Made by a program: the position numbers and the translations under genes. From NCBI RefSeq assembly GCF_963576545.1, contig NC_083648.1, positions 22,307,654 through 22,371,653 on the forward strand: a DNA stretch of 64,000 nt. Reading direction: 5' to 3'. The notes under the pieces are model-generated. The model did not search any database and was not told the DNA's origin. It saw nothing but the letters and a program-made list of their open reading frames with translations. Shown here piece after piece: positions 1-47,900 of the stretch. Each line of letters opens with the position of its first letter. The stretch's first letter is position 1. Origin of the DNA: Limanda limanda. Lineage: Eukaryota > Chordata > Actinopteri > Pleuronectiformes > Pleuronectidae.

Positions 1-719
1 ACTTCTAAATAAATCTTAGATAATTGAGATATTAATTTGGATGAAGGGTGGCAAATTTATTTTAACCGATTATAATTTCTCCATTTGGCTCAACAACAAC
101 AGAAGTGTATTGTATTCACAGGAAAATTAATTCTGCTCTGAACAAGAGATTTCACAAATAAAAAGATCTGCTCTGTTCACTGAATAACAAGAAGCTCTAA
201 TCTATTAAGACTCAAGTATTTCCCAAACCAAAATATAACTGGACCCAACAATGATATATATATATACACACTTCTATATATGTTCTTTCTTCGTCAGACT
301 ATTTTGAATTTGTAAAGCAGCTGAAAACATACTTTTATGTACAAGTGGAAAAACATTTCATGTTCTGTAAGAGACCAGGGGGAACGCTTTGCCCCCATGT
401 CCCTATAGAGAAACTCTTTACATTTGTATCTGGTATTCGGCTCTCATTATTAGTAGAGACCTATGTGATCATTTAGATATGACAGTGCTTGCTCTGTTCA
501 ACAGAATCCTGTTTGTAAAGGAGCTTTCCCCCTGACTTTTGTTGTAATAAGCGGTGTATTAACACTGTGGAGCGTCAGGAGAAAGGGACACAGAGGATGC
601 AGCATCGTGAATGATGCTCCTTGCTCTAAATCAGTCCGTCCGGATGCATCGGAGAGTTTGACAGGCTGCTCATATGGGGCGGCAAGAAACCAGAAGCTTG
701 ATCCATAGATCCCACACAG

Positions 720-754
<35 letters not shown>

Positions 755-1232
755 GAGGGTGAGGAGGAGGAGGGGAGGAGTAGTGAACTAACTAACTCTC
801 TAATCTGCCTGTCTGAGGGAAGAGGGCAGAGAAAACCAAGTCGGCTGTGTGGTGGAGTGCCAGAGGAGGGGGACTGAGTAATTACACAAGGGGGGGGAGA
901 AGGGGCGCAAAAAAGAGAGAGATGTCAGGGAGTTAGAAACAGAGCAAGAGACAGAGACGGACGGAGAGAGCGAGGACTTCTAACGAGAGGGGAGAAGAAG
1001 AGAAGAGAAATGTGAAGAAGCAGCAGAGAGGACAGAAAGAGGCTGAAAAGACACAACTTGAGTATCTGTCTTGTGACCCGGATCTCCTGAAGTGCTGAGA
1101 TTTGCTTTGACACATTCTGTAGGACTCTGCATGTGCCTCCTCTCACAGCACCTGTCCTGCACATGTGTAGTGTTCTGTGACCACAGTGGACGGGATCAGT
1201 GTGCATCAGTGTGTGTGTGACACAGAAAGAGG
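1..1232 (+). promoter_or_regulatory. 5' flank and probable 5' UTR of col15a1
   Basis: No gene seen. The first 500 bases are A/T-rich. From about 660 the sequence becomes purine-rich on the plus strand, with a GA run at 724-751 and further GAGA stretches to about 1030. GA-rich tracts are common in core promoters and 5' UTRs, but no TATA box or start site can be fixed by eye. The promoter is inferred only from its position upstream of the start codon at 1233. Confidence 0.3.
724..751. repeat. (GA)n microsatellite
   Basis: About 14 GA units upstream of col15a1. Confidence 0.95.
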
Positions 1233-35522
<34,290 letters not shown>

Positions 35523-35532
35523 GGAGACAGAG

Positions 35533-35580
35533 GACACACACACACACACACAGACACACACATACACACACACACACACG
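35533..35580. repeat. (CA)n repeat in col15a1 3' UTR
   Basis: Interrupted CA repeat starting about ten bases after the stop codon. Confidence 0.95.
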
Positions 35581-35805
35581 TTAACACATGAAGAATAACA
35601 CATGCAGGCATGCTGAAAGTAGAAAATGTGAACACTGTGCACATGAATGGGAAACACACGCAGGCACATACACACATAATGATGTTATAGACATGACTCT
35701 TGAGTACAGACGAAAAACACAATATTTTTCCCAAAAAGGTTTTTCCACAAAGTTATTTTCTCTAATTGTTGAATCACGTTTATATTGAAAAAGATTAAAA
35801 AAATG

Positions 35806-35815
35806 AATAAATAAA
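35806..35815 (+). terminator. Proximal poly(A) signal candidate of col15a1
   Basis: Two overlapping AATAAA hexamers at 35806-35811 and 35810-35815, about 285 nt after the col15a1 stop. A plausible proximal cleavage signal. The downstream sequence is only weakly GT-rich. Confidence 0.4.
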
Positions 35816-36407
35816 ATTAAATAGGGCACATTTACCACGACGCTTTGCTCGCTATACAAATAGACACAGTACACAGATAACATTGAAGGCTTGACCCATA
35901 ATCGCAGTGTGGCGCCCCCTGCAGACTCACCACCAGCTTTGTTTACACTCCTTTATCTATGATGTTGTCGGTTTCAGGATATTTCGAATGTTTTTCTCCA
36001 GTTTTCTGCTTGTGACCTGAACTAGTCTCAACATTAACATCTGTGCTTTAGTGTTAGCATTAGAGTTGAAATCAATGTGTGAATTTCATTAATTTATACT
36101 GTAGCGGGACATAGTGTGAAAAATCTAGTGAAGTTCAGATCTTGAAGATGTTACATGTATATATAAATATATATATATATATTTGTGTTGTTGACAATTG
36201 TTTTAGTTTCTTACTCCGTAGAGGTAGATGTAGAAGGTTTTTCTCTCACTGTGCGTCGACTGAGACGTAGTTCCAGTCTCGTGCCTGTAAAGACTACGTA
36301 GGCCTGGTTTTCATGGAAGTGTTCGTTTTTCTGATCTGTGACTATGAAGTTTATGCTCAAACTTAACTTGAGGGAACATTTGTACTGACTGACTGGTGCT
36401 CACAGAA

Positions 36408-36413
36408 AATAAA
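36408..36413 (+). terminator. Distal poly(A) signal candidate of col15a1
   Basis: AATAAA 886 nt after the stop, followed at once by a T/GT-rich stretch (36416-36440) that would suit a downstream element. Its position before the convergent xrn1 3' end makes it the better end-of-gene candidate. Confidence 0.45.
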
Positions 36414-36616
36414 ATGTCTTATTTTGTGTTTTTTAATTGGTGCCTCCATTTGCTTTTTTATGCACACACGTCTGTCCAGGACATTAGCTGGCGGGTGCAT
36501 CCCTCAGCTTCCTTAGGAAAGAGCGCCTCATTTTGGTTCATCCTTCATGGTCCACATACAGGGCGATCTTTGTGGACCTTGACAAACGCAACCTTTGAGG
36601 GATGCAGCCTCTGAAT

Positions 36617-36765
36617 ATAGACCCAACTATGTATATGTATGTACAACTATCAATGACAGCTGACCACTCCCCATAAGTGAAGCCAAATCATCTGGATTGA
36701 CCCCTGGTGGCTGGCTGAGGAACAGTGAGCCCTGCTGCCTCCAGGTCAGTTCAAGGGACCAAAGT
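36617..36765 (+). repeat. Dispersed teleost repeat fragment
   Basis: ATGACAGCTGACCACTCCCC, AAGTGAAGCCAAATCATCTG and CCCCTGGTGGCTGGCTG. Same family as 34028-34165 but preserving more of the middle. Lies just beyond the distal col15a1 poly(A) candidate. Confidence 0.45.
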
Positions 36766-37356
36766 AAAAAAACACTAAGTACACTGTTCTGATAGTTATT
36801 TCCTAAGGATATTTTCTGTTAAATCTTATCACACTAATGATTTAGTTTGTGGGAGGTAAAGGTGCAATACTGATGATCTTGTCTTGTTTTAGTGTATTTA
36901 ACTTTTCGTACTTTAATTTTACAGCAGTTTTGCAAATAAAGAAGAGTCATTGGGTCCATACAGGCAATATTTGAATGTTGCTAACATTACCACTGGTCCA
37001 ACCAGACCAGTGAGGCTGTGGCAGTAAAACCTGTGCAGTGAAGAAAGTAAGGATACGTTTTATTGCTCAGCGATTCAATGCTTGATTTGAAGAAGGCAAA
37101 TTGTGTTCCTTCACTTTAATGGTACATTCTGAAACTTTAAATATCAGTCACACATTATTAAAATGTCACCATGGAGGTAATGTATGAATCTTTTATCTAT
37201 GGTGCTGCAGCCAAGATTATTCGGCATTTTGTCAGTCCCCTGTGCCACCAGGATGGCCCTACACACTAAACATATTTCAATTGTAAATTAATTAATAAAA
37301 AATAACTTGACAGTACCAATGCCAAAAAGAATAAAACACATTTTAACAAGAATCAC
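36766..37356. other. Sequence between the col15a1 and xrn1 3' ends
   Basis: About 0.6 kb, A/T-rich, no gene or repeat recognised. It holds the likely termination zone of two convergent genes. Confidence 0.45.
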
Positions 37357-37362
37357 TTTATT
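37357..37362 (-). terminator. Poly(A) signal candidate of xrn1
   Basis: On the minus strand this reads AATAAA, followed about 20 nt later by a GT/T-rich stretch (minus strand, about 37343-37322). It would give a 3' UTR of about 2.9 kb for xrn1, ending about 0.9 kb from the distal col15a1 signal. A weaker ATTAAA on the minus strand at about 39584-39589 could end a shorter form. Confidence 0.45.
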
Positions 37363-38925
37363 AAATGGATATGTACAGCACATTCCTGGATCAAAACATC
37401 AACTAATTTTCTTTTAATATTGAGAATTCTTCGTATAGTTTCCGGAGGAAAAAAAAGAAAAAATACAGATATATATCAGGTGTGCTTCAATCTGAAAAAC
37501 ATTAAAAAATGTCCTCTTATTGCACCAGAGCATCTTAGACTTGAGTCCCAGGGTCGGTGTTAAGATAGACATCAGCCCTGACAACAAAAATTTGAACACA
37601 ATGTACTATACATCTGCAACCCTCAAAATGAGGACAAAGTAAAAATAAGTGATGGATTCAGCTTCCTCCATCACTGTGGATCACCTAACACTGAAACAAG
37701 AATTTTCCGGATCGCTTAGAAAAGACCCGACGATGTCTATAAAAAAGTGTATCCATAAAATCAAAAGCTAAAAAAAAAAAAAGATCATCAAAAGAGAAAA
37801 GAAAATAAAATTCAGATAAGCATCTCGGAGATTTTAGAATTTAATGGGAACATTTGTTATAGAGTGATACACGGGCAGTGATATATAACAGGAATATATC
37901 AGTACTGGTTATGGACAGGAGTTACATTGCTGTTTGGCTTCATTTACACAAATACAAAACATTAAATAACCTATTTTCAAGCTTACATAATGCTTTCTCC
38001 TAATGTCAATAGTGACTTTTTCTGCCACACCCCTCTGAAGATTCAATAAAAAAAGTATCAGATTGAAACAAAAATGTTTGACGGACAAACGATATTTCCT
38101 AATGCAGCATCTGTCACACGTCAGGAGTCTTCATACAATCATTAGAATCCTATGTTTTGGCTCGAATTTTGGTATTTTCATTTAAAATGTCAAAAGTATG
38201 GTAAAACATTTTTGTGAACTTATCTGAGTGGAAGCAAGAAAATAGACAAACAAATTCCACCTGTGTAAAATCAGCCCACAATCTCCAGACAAGATTGGCC
38301 TTGTATCTAGTTGCATTTGTTTTTCAAGATTAAAATCATTCTGTAGACTGCAACAATAAAAGTAAAGGACTTCACAGGGTCCAGCTCATAAAAACAAACT
38401 GGATATAAAAAATTAAAAAAAAATTCCTCTGGAGGTTCTACGTATCACTGAGGACGGTGGGTCAGACTCTGCTAGTGTAAAACAGCTCTGTCTGTCTGTC
38501 AGAATTAAATGTGTCACATTGAAAAACTTCATCAATGTCTTCCTGATTCACACAGCTGATCCAAACCTGGTGTATTTTTATACAAATGGCTGTAATGATT
38601 CATTAATGTGTGAGCATTATGTACAAGTGTAGCCGTGACAGACGAGTGATCTCTCTACTCGACACTCCCTAAACAAAACAAGGCCCAAACACAGTTCGCG
38701 AAACATACAAACATGCAAATATCCAACATTACTCAGAGAGCGATCGCTGCAGTGCAAATCTGAGGCTCGAGTAAGGAGAGAGCGTCTGTCACGGCCACAC
38801 GACCCTGAGAACCGACATCCAAATTTGATCCAAGAGCGATTCTGAAACAACACGATGTGACCAGGAGCATGATAGATCTCAACAAATCAGAATTCAGATG
38901 ATGGTTCCCAGTGTGTGTGGCCACA

Positions 38926-39380
38926 TGCCCGGTTCAGACCTGGTATTGAAGTCTGTTCCTGAGAGATCTGATCCCAAGTGGACAGTGTTAAGTCTGTCTG
39001 TTCACACCTGGATAACATGTGACAACTTGTGATCTGCTTTCACTTCCTCAATAAAATAAAACAGAGAGGAGTCGGCAGGGGCTGAAGGAATTCATAATTG
39101 AATTTGCGCAACTATGAGGAAAGATTTGATAAATTTAACAAAAGTATCGGTCATTACGTGGTGGTCAGTGTTGATATTGCGGCAAAAATAACAAAATGTG
39201 GCCCAAGACACATTTTTGCATCCACACAAAAGAATGTGGCCACTTCAGACGACCACCTAATCTGTTTTTTTGTAATCGCATCTCAGGTCACATTTGGGTG
39301 CGTTCAGAAATGAACTCAGAGCGGACCACTTGTGATTGGATCCCTCAGGATGGATGTCAATACCAGGTCTGAACGGGGTC
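38926..39380. mobile_element. Foldback MITE in the xrn1 3' flank/3' UTR
   Basis: Left terminus GCCCGGTTCAGACCTGGTAT (38926) and right terminus ATACCAGGTCTGAACGGGGT (39360) are close inverse copies. The inverted match continues inward (GATCTGATCCCAAGTGGAC against GACCACTTGTGATTGGATC). No coding capacity. Belongs to a dispersed fish inverted-repeat type. Confidence 0.75.
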
Positions 39381-40233
39381 ATGAGGTCTTCGACCCAGGA
39401 AGACAGCAGCGTGAGAACTCCCCTGTCCTTAAATCAACTGCAACGATTTGAAGGAGTTAGGATGGAGAGTGAAATGTGGGGAGGCTGTACAGGAAAGGCC
39501 ACATTCAATCAAACTGCAGTTATGTCAAAACAGAAGCAAAGCTTTTTGTGGAAATATTGTATATTAGGTCTAAGATTATACACCTTTTAATTGCTAAATT
39601 ATGATGTTGAGTGTTGTATTTGTTTTCAACAGTTTGTTCCCCTAAAATGCATATTCAATAAAAATGAGGCACCTTTAAGGCAGTGTTCACTAGGTCTTGG
39701 TCACTGTCGACCAGTCTCATCAGGCTGAGTTCAATAAGTGAGTGAGGAGACTTGAGGAGTCTGAAGAATCCATGATGGTAGTAACACGGTACTCATCAAA
39801 CCTGCTGACATTTTCAAAAATGGCGGCAGTCAGAGAATCTGTTTTCTGAAACAGGGAATTAATGGCGATGCTATTAATTCTCACATCAGCAGCTTTGGAT
39901 GTTTACATTGTTTATGTAATGGTACTGTTGGCCTGTTTTGTTTACAACCAGTGCTTGTATTCGCTGTTTCATTGATGCCGCCACGTTGTCCTGATTCTAG
40001 CAGTTGCCTGAGTAGGAGCTACAAAAATAGAAGCTGTAATAAATCAATTTTCCTTTAAATATACTTAAAGAGCCCCCGGGTTCTGATTCAGATCCACATT
40101 CATTAAAGACTAAAGTAAGGAAACTGAAGCTGCTTTTACATTAAAATGTTGAGTGAAAAGAAACTTTCTTTTTGAGATGCTGAGTCAGGCTTTCAAACAG
40201 CAACTTTAAAAAAACTACACACACACCAGCTCA

Positions 40234-42998
40234 TCACTCTAAGACTTTAGCCGCCTCGAAGTTGACAGCCAGCTTCCTGTGCTTCCTTTTGGAGGCGGAG
40301 CCAGGGGTGTGACCTGTTGCTGGGTTGTTTTGCCTTGGGGGGGTGTGCGGGGATGCGGTCGTTGGGGAAATACCATCAGCTAGACTGGTAGCGGACATAG
40401 TGGGGTTATTGTTGGTGGCATGCTGGTGGGACTGGATGACCTGACCGCTCTGTGGTTCACTGTGAAATTGAAATTGGCCAGAGGGCTGGTTCGGGGATTT
40501 GTGGGAGTGGTTCCTGGCCACGGTGTGTGCGGCGCTGTAAAACTCTCGAGTGTCCATGTTCTTCTTGTTGGCCGAGACCCGCTTCTTGGTCACCTGTCAG
40601 GGTCAGAGGAGGACAATAAGAACGATGGGTTACCATGACGAGATCACGACTTTACTTGCAGAAGCAGAAAAACACTTCCACAATTATTCTACGTCCCAAC
40701 GTGTGTTTGTGTTTACTTGTAATGGGATGAACTGGTTGTGGGAGCCGATGGGCACCCCTGCCTGTGCAGGCTGGGGCCGGGCGGGACCAGGGAAGGTTCC
40801 AGGGGGTCCATAAAACTGTTGATTCTGGTGGTGAGGAGGCAGTGCCATTCCCCACATAGGGCCAGGGCCAGGGCCAAAACCCTGAGGGGGCAACAGAATA
40901 CCACCTGAAGAAAAAAGAACAACATGTAAGAGATTAAAATTCATCTACACGGGTAGATTTAGAAAGTCTCACACAACATCTGAGACAGGAAAAAAAAACA
41001 AATGTGGAAATAACAAAGTTCTAAAGGCTTTAATCCGATAAAGATTTTTGGGCACAGATGGCTGGTCACCATGATATCAGTTTACCACTCCATACTCACA
41101 TGAGATCATGTACATGTTACTACTGTCTGTAGAGAGGTGATGTAAACTGACCTTGCTGGTTAAAGACTCGGTTCATGGCTCCCATGGGTGGAGGTCGTAT
41201 CTGACCCACTCCTGGATATAGAGCAGGTGGGAGTGGGAAGCCCGATCCCACTGAGTTCTGCAGACACACAAGAGAGAGACGGTGAAGCTTTTAATGTCTA
41301 AATCTAAAGAACAACAATACCTGTGTTATGATGCATATTTACAGTCTGCCTGGTCAAATCATCAGTTTATGAATCTTGTCTAAGCCCAAAATGCTGCAAG
41401 TTAATGTCCACAGTGATTCTTGTTTCAGGGCTAATACCACAATGAGCTTATATGAACTGATTATTAAAATTAACAAACATCTTCCTGAAGTTTGTCTCTC
41501 TTTCCTTTTAGCTGAAAATATATTTAAGGTTCATTTGATGATCATAAGATTTCTAATTTAATTATTTATCCACTGACAATTGCAAGCACACATTCTCTCA
41601 TTCACATAAACACTAGTATGTGTGTGTGTGTGCGTGTTGTACCAGTCTTTGGAGGGCAAAGAAGGCAGCTTTCTCCTTGGCATCATTTTCAGACTGGCAC
41701 TGTGGGCCGTGAACCATCAATCCATTGGATAGTTTCACCTGACACACGACGTGACCCTGTGAAGACAGAGGACAGTTTTAGTTTAAATGCCCAGGAAATT
41801 GTGTCTAAATATAAAAAAACATACATGTGCAGGGGCTTCAGATCATCTTCTGACTCCTTCAGTCTTTGCACTCTTCGTGTTATATATTTAATTTTAAACT
41901 TCCAATCATTCTACAATCAATTATCCATAAGAAGATGAAAACTTGTTTTTCATAGCAAATTTAGTAACAAAAGTATTCAGACTCTTAATTACACAAGAAG
42001 ACTGGAGCTAAAGGGTCTCTATTGAATTAAGTCTCTAAAAGCTTTGTACACGGACGAGAAACACCTCTGAACTGCCATCTACAGGTCTCTAAAGACTTCT
42101 GGACTCGTCACAATGCAACTCCAGTGACATCTTGGCCATATGCTTTGGTTTATTATTATGTTTATTAGTTGATACACAACTGTGGTGGTTAAAGGGGTTG
42201 AAACCTTACTGAAGCAATTGCGTGTATCGTAAAAAGACAAAAATTAAATGTGCTGTATTACCTGTCTGTTGCGCATAAAGCTGAAATCGGGTGGTACCAT
42301 TCCTAACCCCACACAGATACATGCCAGCTCTGACACCTTACTGGTAAACACAGCGTTGGAGAGGTTGGGGGAGGGGGCTGATACAGGAGAAGCTGAGTCA
42401 CCATGGGGGGAATTCATCTTTGCAGCTTGAGGAAGAGAAACAGGGATGAAATGGAATAAAAAACATGGAATACAAGCTTTGGTTGGTAAACATGTAAACT
42501 GGCCATGGTGTAGGAGGTACCTAGTTTCTTGGAGGATCGTCTTCTATTCTGCTGCTGGCCTCCAGAGGGGGGTGTGTGAGCAGTGTCCAGGAAAGGGGGG
42601 CCACCTGTGCCGGAATCAATCTTCAGCATCTCCTTCAGTACCATGGTTCCCTTCTACAGCAGCACAACCCAAATTACATTCTATTAGAAATAGTCAGGTT
42701 TGGTTCGAAAACAAACATGGCTGCCACCAACCAAAATATCTTTGACAAGAGCACGGCTTGGCAAATTATCGGCTATAACTCTAGTAAACCACTGTCATCT
42801 CAAACCACCAATGCCTCCATTACTCACCATGGCGAAGGACTGTGGAGACAGCGGGCCATCTGACTTGGTGGTGGGTGCTTGTGGAGGAGTTGGAGGAGGT
42901 GGGGTCTGCTGATTCCCCGTAGAGATCTTTAGACTGGCAATGAGATCCTCAAACTCAGTCGAAGCCTAAGAGAGAAAAAATACATCACAGTTTAACCA

Positions 42999-43042
<44 letters not shown>

Positions 43043-44178
43043 CCCTTACATCTCAATGAGGTACACAAGGTTGGGAATGTACAGTGTGTGTGTTTAAGTG
43101 TGTGTGTGTGTGTGTACCTTATTGCTTGTGTTCTGTGACGGGAGAAGGAAGTCAGGTTCTTCATTTTTCTTCAACAGCCTGATGCCACCAACTGGGGCCT
43201 GTAGAGAACAGACAGACATTAAAGTTGCAGTGTGTAGAATTAGGTTGCATGTTGCAGCTAAATACCCCTCACCTCACCTTCCCCTTCCAGACATGAAAGA
43301 GAACCTGTAGCAACCTTCAGTTTTCATAAAAAAATCTAAAAAAGGTATTTAGTTTGTCCAGTCTGGGCTACCAGAAAAAATCGTGGCCTCCATAGAGAGG
43401 CACCCCCCTGGTGTAAATATAAAGTATTTCAATATAAAGAGCCCATTCTAGGGTAAATAAAACAACTTTTTATAATTTAGATGAAACACACATGAAAACA
43501 TCACTAGGAGAAATTTATATTCAAATTTCTGTCAATAGATCCCTTTCACCTAAATCTTATACACTGGACCTTTAAGGCAAAAGTGATTATCCAAAATCAG
43601 ACCAATACACCTCACTGTCCACATACACGTCAACGTTTGTGGTGATAACTGCTCCTGTGATGTCCAAGTGTGCGTGAGTCCGGACATTCATATTCTACTC
43701 CAAACCAGGTCATCTACACGTTATACGCCTAAATGTCCTCTGATAACGTCCTCCGAGGTGCGTTCACGGACCCTGGGGCACACCATTGTGTGGCTACATC
43801 TATTACTTCCGGTAGTGGACATTTAGGTTTAAAAAGTTGGTGTAAATTACCTTGTTTTGCGTCGAATAGGAAAGTTGGGGCTTGGGACACTTGGATGACA
43901 CCACACCAGCAGTGTGTATGGTTGTTTCTGTTGTTTTATTACGTCTTAGGAAAAGGACACCTGGTCTAAAACACTATTTACCCATGAAACTCCTAAATGT
44001 TTGTGGACTCAAACACTTCACTCACCCCTCCAACAGTAAAGTGGTGAGTAGATAATGAGTGAATTTTCATTTTCGGTGAACTATCCCTTTAATGTCAAGG
44101 CATCAATTTTTACAGAATGAAGAGGCTGACAACGGTATTTTGTAACTCATACAAAAATATAATTATGAGAGTTGAAAT

Positions 44179-44244
<66 letters not shown>

Positions 44245-44957
44245 ACTCACAGCATTGTTAGAGTTTGTGTGCAGGTTCTTCCCCTGTTGGTTGTGTCCTT
44301 CCTAGAGTTGACAGAGACAATTACATGTTTACTGAAACACACGTAAAAAGTCCAAAGGTAAAAGCCAGATGCTCCTCAGTCCTGATCACTCTGATTCATG
44401 TCAAAGCTACAGACTGCTGTCTTTTGCTTAGGCCTCCTACATGTTCTTACACAGAGCTGAGCTGGCTCCATTCCTGAGAAAGTTAGGGTTCTGTATTGAT
44501 GTCAACTCTCTTTGTGGTCTTGTTGGTTATCTGTGTTTCAGGCAATGCCCAGTGATGTCTTGATTGGACTAAACGGGTAGCTCAGCTCCACTGGCAACAC
44601 CTGTGCTCCATGAAAGGTGCTATATTAGCCTTATATTCAGTTAAAACAACCACACACACTTACATCATTCTGCCAGTGGGCAGGAGGTTTATTCGGAGGG
44701 CCCATGCTCTGCATTGACTGCCACACATTTCCGTACTCGTCTTTATTCTGATTGGAGATAAGTGGAGAAAATTAACAATATGTGAGCATATTTCCACAAA
44801 GAACATTTACATTAACATAGTGTACAATAGAAAACAGCTTATAAAAGTGAGACGATCTTGCATTTACCCTGCCCTGTTGCTTCTGGATGGGACCTTTAGA
44901 GGGGGAGTTTCTGTTGCCCTGGGAGGCGGCCTTCCCCCCACTGTGTTTGTTGTTATG
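40234..44957 (-). CDS. xrn1: xrn1 exons 31-41: low-complexity C-terminal tail
   Basis: Exons 44868-44957, 44664-44747, 44251-44301, 43118-43198, 42828-42965, 42521-42650, 42262-42425, 41643-41756, 41152-41257, 40717-40904 and 40234-40593 encode residues about 1218-1718. The tail is rich in Gln, Asn, Ser and Pro. Conserved islands: [38 protein letters not shown] and [20 protein letters not shown] followed by [15 protein letters not shown] (which looks like a dsRNA-binding-type fold; inference), [16 protein letters not shown], and the terminal RKLAVNF. In animals the extreme C terminus binds decapping partners (EDC4 in human, DCP1 in Drosophila). Weakly conserved exons 31-33 rest mainly on splice signals and phase. 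Confidence 0.88.
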
Positions 44958-47900
44958 CTACAGATGAACAGTTGAGAGGTGGAACAGGGAGAGGAGAAAG
45001 GAAAATGGAAAAAAGGATTGGATCAGTTACTCAAGACAAATAATTTCCAATTGCTTCATTATTTCAAACAGGAAAAATAAACTGTGGGGCTGCATTGTCC
45101 CCACTTACCTGTGTGGGTATAAAGGGTGACCGTGGCGAATGGTTGAGGCCACTCATCTGCCTGTTTGAGTGGAAGTTAGCGCCACTTGCGGGCTGAGGTT
45201 TGACGATGGCTGTGAGTTTGTGAGAGGTGTTATCCAGTCGGGCACCGTAGGAAAGATTGATGAGAGCGCAGGGGGGGAGGCGGTAACCACGAGGTGAGGT
45301 ACACCTGAGTAGAAAGACAAACACAAACAAATCTGGTCAGAAATCCGCCTGGTAGTGCCGGCGTGGGGGTTTCTTCAACCATGCAGACATGTAAATAGTG
45401 TGACCACCTGATGTTAAGACCACCAGCAAACTCTTCATCAAACAGCACTTCATAGAGAACCTCTGCCTCACGCTCCGCTGAAAATATAAATAGACACAAA
45501 ACAGTGAGAATGATATGTTATATGTATATTCTACCCTTTTCTATGAAAATAGTTTAAAAGCGGTTTAAAGACATCAGTGGATAAAAGAAATGCTGAATGC
45601 GTGTGTCCTCACCTCCTTGAATACCGACGACAGTTCCTCTGAGCCCCAGTGGGACACTGAAGCTCTCTCTGATGTTGACGACTCTGTCAAACAGGCGATA
45701 CTCTGCGTCTGGGTCTGGAACTACACCCTGCTGCTGCTCCAACGGCTACACACAGATAAATAACATGTAAATGCACAGTATGTAATAAAAACATGATGCA
45801 GCTCGCATTTAAATTGTGTGTCATTTTCAATTTGTACTAATGCTCCTATAGCCACAGTCTTCATGCCTATTGTGGAATTTTTAACTCACCCTGAAGAGTA
45901 GATGAGGTTTAACAGTCACGCGGACTTTCCTAGTGCTCTTCTTCACCTGCGAGAACAAGAGGAGAGAAGTTTGTGAATGGGTATTATACACTATGAAGTG
46001 AACAAATAAGAGTGCTAACCAATATAAAGCTGAAGAGACTTAATGAAAAAGTCAGATGTCATGTGTGAGTAAGAGTCACCTTAGATTTCTCAACTGCATC
46101 CTCGATCCTTTCCACAATGGCAGAGTCCAGCACCTGTAGGTCACATGACGCCCTGCTGATGGAGCTGACTGGGTGACTTTTCAACCATGAAGTGATTTCA
46201 GCAACTTTCTGGGCCCTGTGGAAAGTACATCAATATCAGGGATCAATGATAAATACACCATAAGTTCCATGAAGTCACAAGATAGAATCCCTTCACTATG
46301 TGCACAGATTTGTTTTTTAGAAAGTACCAACACAAGACAAAGTGTTTATTTGTTAGACTTTCTACAGATAATTCGAATCCACGCTACATTCAACTGTCCC
46401 TTTTGCTCTAGATCAGACGTGTATGGAAAGTCTCTGTGTGTGTCTTACCCATTCTGGTCTGCTGCAGGCCAGACGTCGTCTTCATAGAAAACATCATCAT
46501 GACTGTTCCTGGACACCAGGTTGAATACCTCAGAAAATCTATAAAAAAAACATAATTTTAAAATGTTAAAATAAGGCAACAATTAAATATATGTATTTGA
46601 CAAATACTTGACACACACAAAAAACAAATCTTTTCAATTTTTTTACCTGTCCACGTATTCAGCTAGCAGGTCCTCCACAGCAGCCGAGTAAAGCCACTCC
46701 TTTTCAGTTTTCTTGGTGTAGCCAGGAACCTCTTCGTTCTTCTTGTTGAACTTCAGGTTCAAGCCAACGTTGGCTTTTTGCTCCCCACAAGGACTGGAGC
46801 AAGAGAAGAAGACGACAGGATTGGAGCGCAGAAGAGAAAGCCGAATATCTTCAGTGTTTGTATAAACCATACAAACGTATAGATCGAAAACGTTCAATAT
46901 ACAGCCAAATTAACAAGTGATGTTTTCATGATATTTATAAATCTACACTCACTTCTTCTTAGAGCCTCTCCCAATAAAGATGCTTCCTGAGAAGCGGGAC
47001 ACGAGGTAGCCGGAGATGCCGAGATGACCTGCCAGAACATATCCAGGACTGTATTTCACACAGTATTTCTAAAAAAAAAACACACACACTCAGATAGGTA
47101 AACATACATAGCTGAGGCACAACAATTCTCTAACAAGACTAACAATTTCTCAGTTAAATGCCCTGACAAATGTGAACGGCATCTCTTACATGCTGATTCT
47201 GGATTAAAGGCTCCAGCTGTGGCTCATGCGGCACGTTGAAGACCACACGGACTCGACCGTCTTTAATGACGTCACTGGAATCTTGCACCTGTTCAGCCAC
47301 AAACAAAAAGAGATGGTGATTCATATATGATAAAAACGTATCTCGTTTTGAAATAAGACCTACATTTTCAGAGGGTAAACATAATAAAATATTTTTTATC
47401 ATAGCCATTACATTTCACATACTAACAGTTTAAGTTGAGTATATATAACAATTACGTATACAATATATACATAGTAACAGAAGAATAGGTCAATGTCATT
47501 CCCCCCCAAAAAAATTGCAACAAATTTTCGTTAAAATGTCAATCATCCATCATTTCTACAATGATGTGGTTGCTGTAGAAGTATAGCAGATGACTTACCT
47601 CCCCTGTGTTACCGTAGTACGGGTTCCCCACCATGAAGACCGTCGTTCCTTGAGGAAAGAGTTCATCCAAGCTCGTAAAACACTGCATAGACGAGTAAAA
47701 GGCCTCGATGTCCTGAGGAGACAGAGGGAGAAGCAGTTAACGAGCGAGTTAGTGACAAAGTTACATCGGTGATGAAAGAGTGCAAACGTGAGGCTCAGTT
47801 AGTAATATAAGGTTTGTTTAAATGTGTCTGTATCAGTGATGTTACAATACGTTGGATAAAAACACGAAATCCCACAATGGGTCTAGGTGGGCCAGATTCA

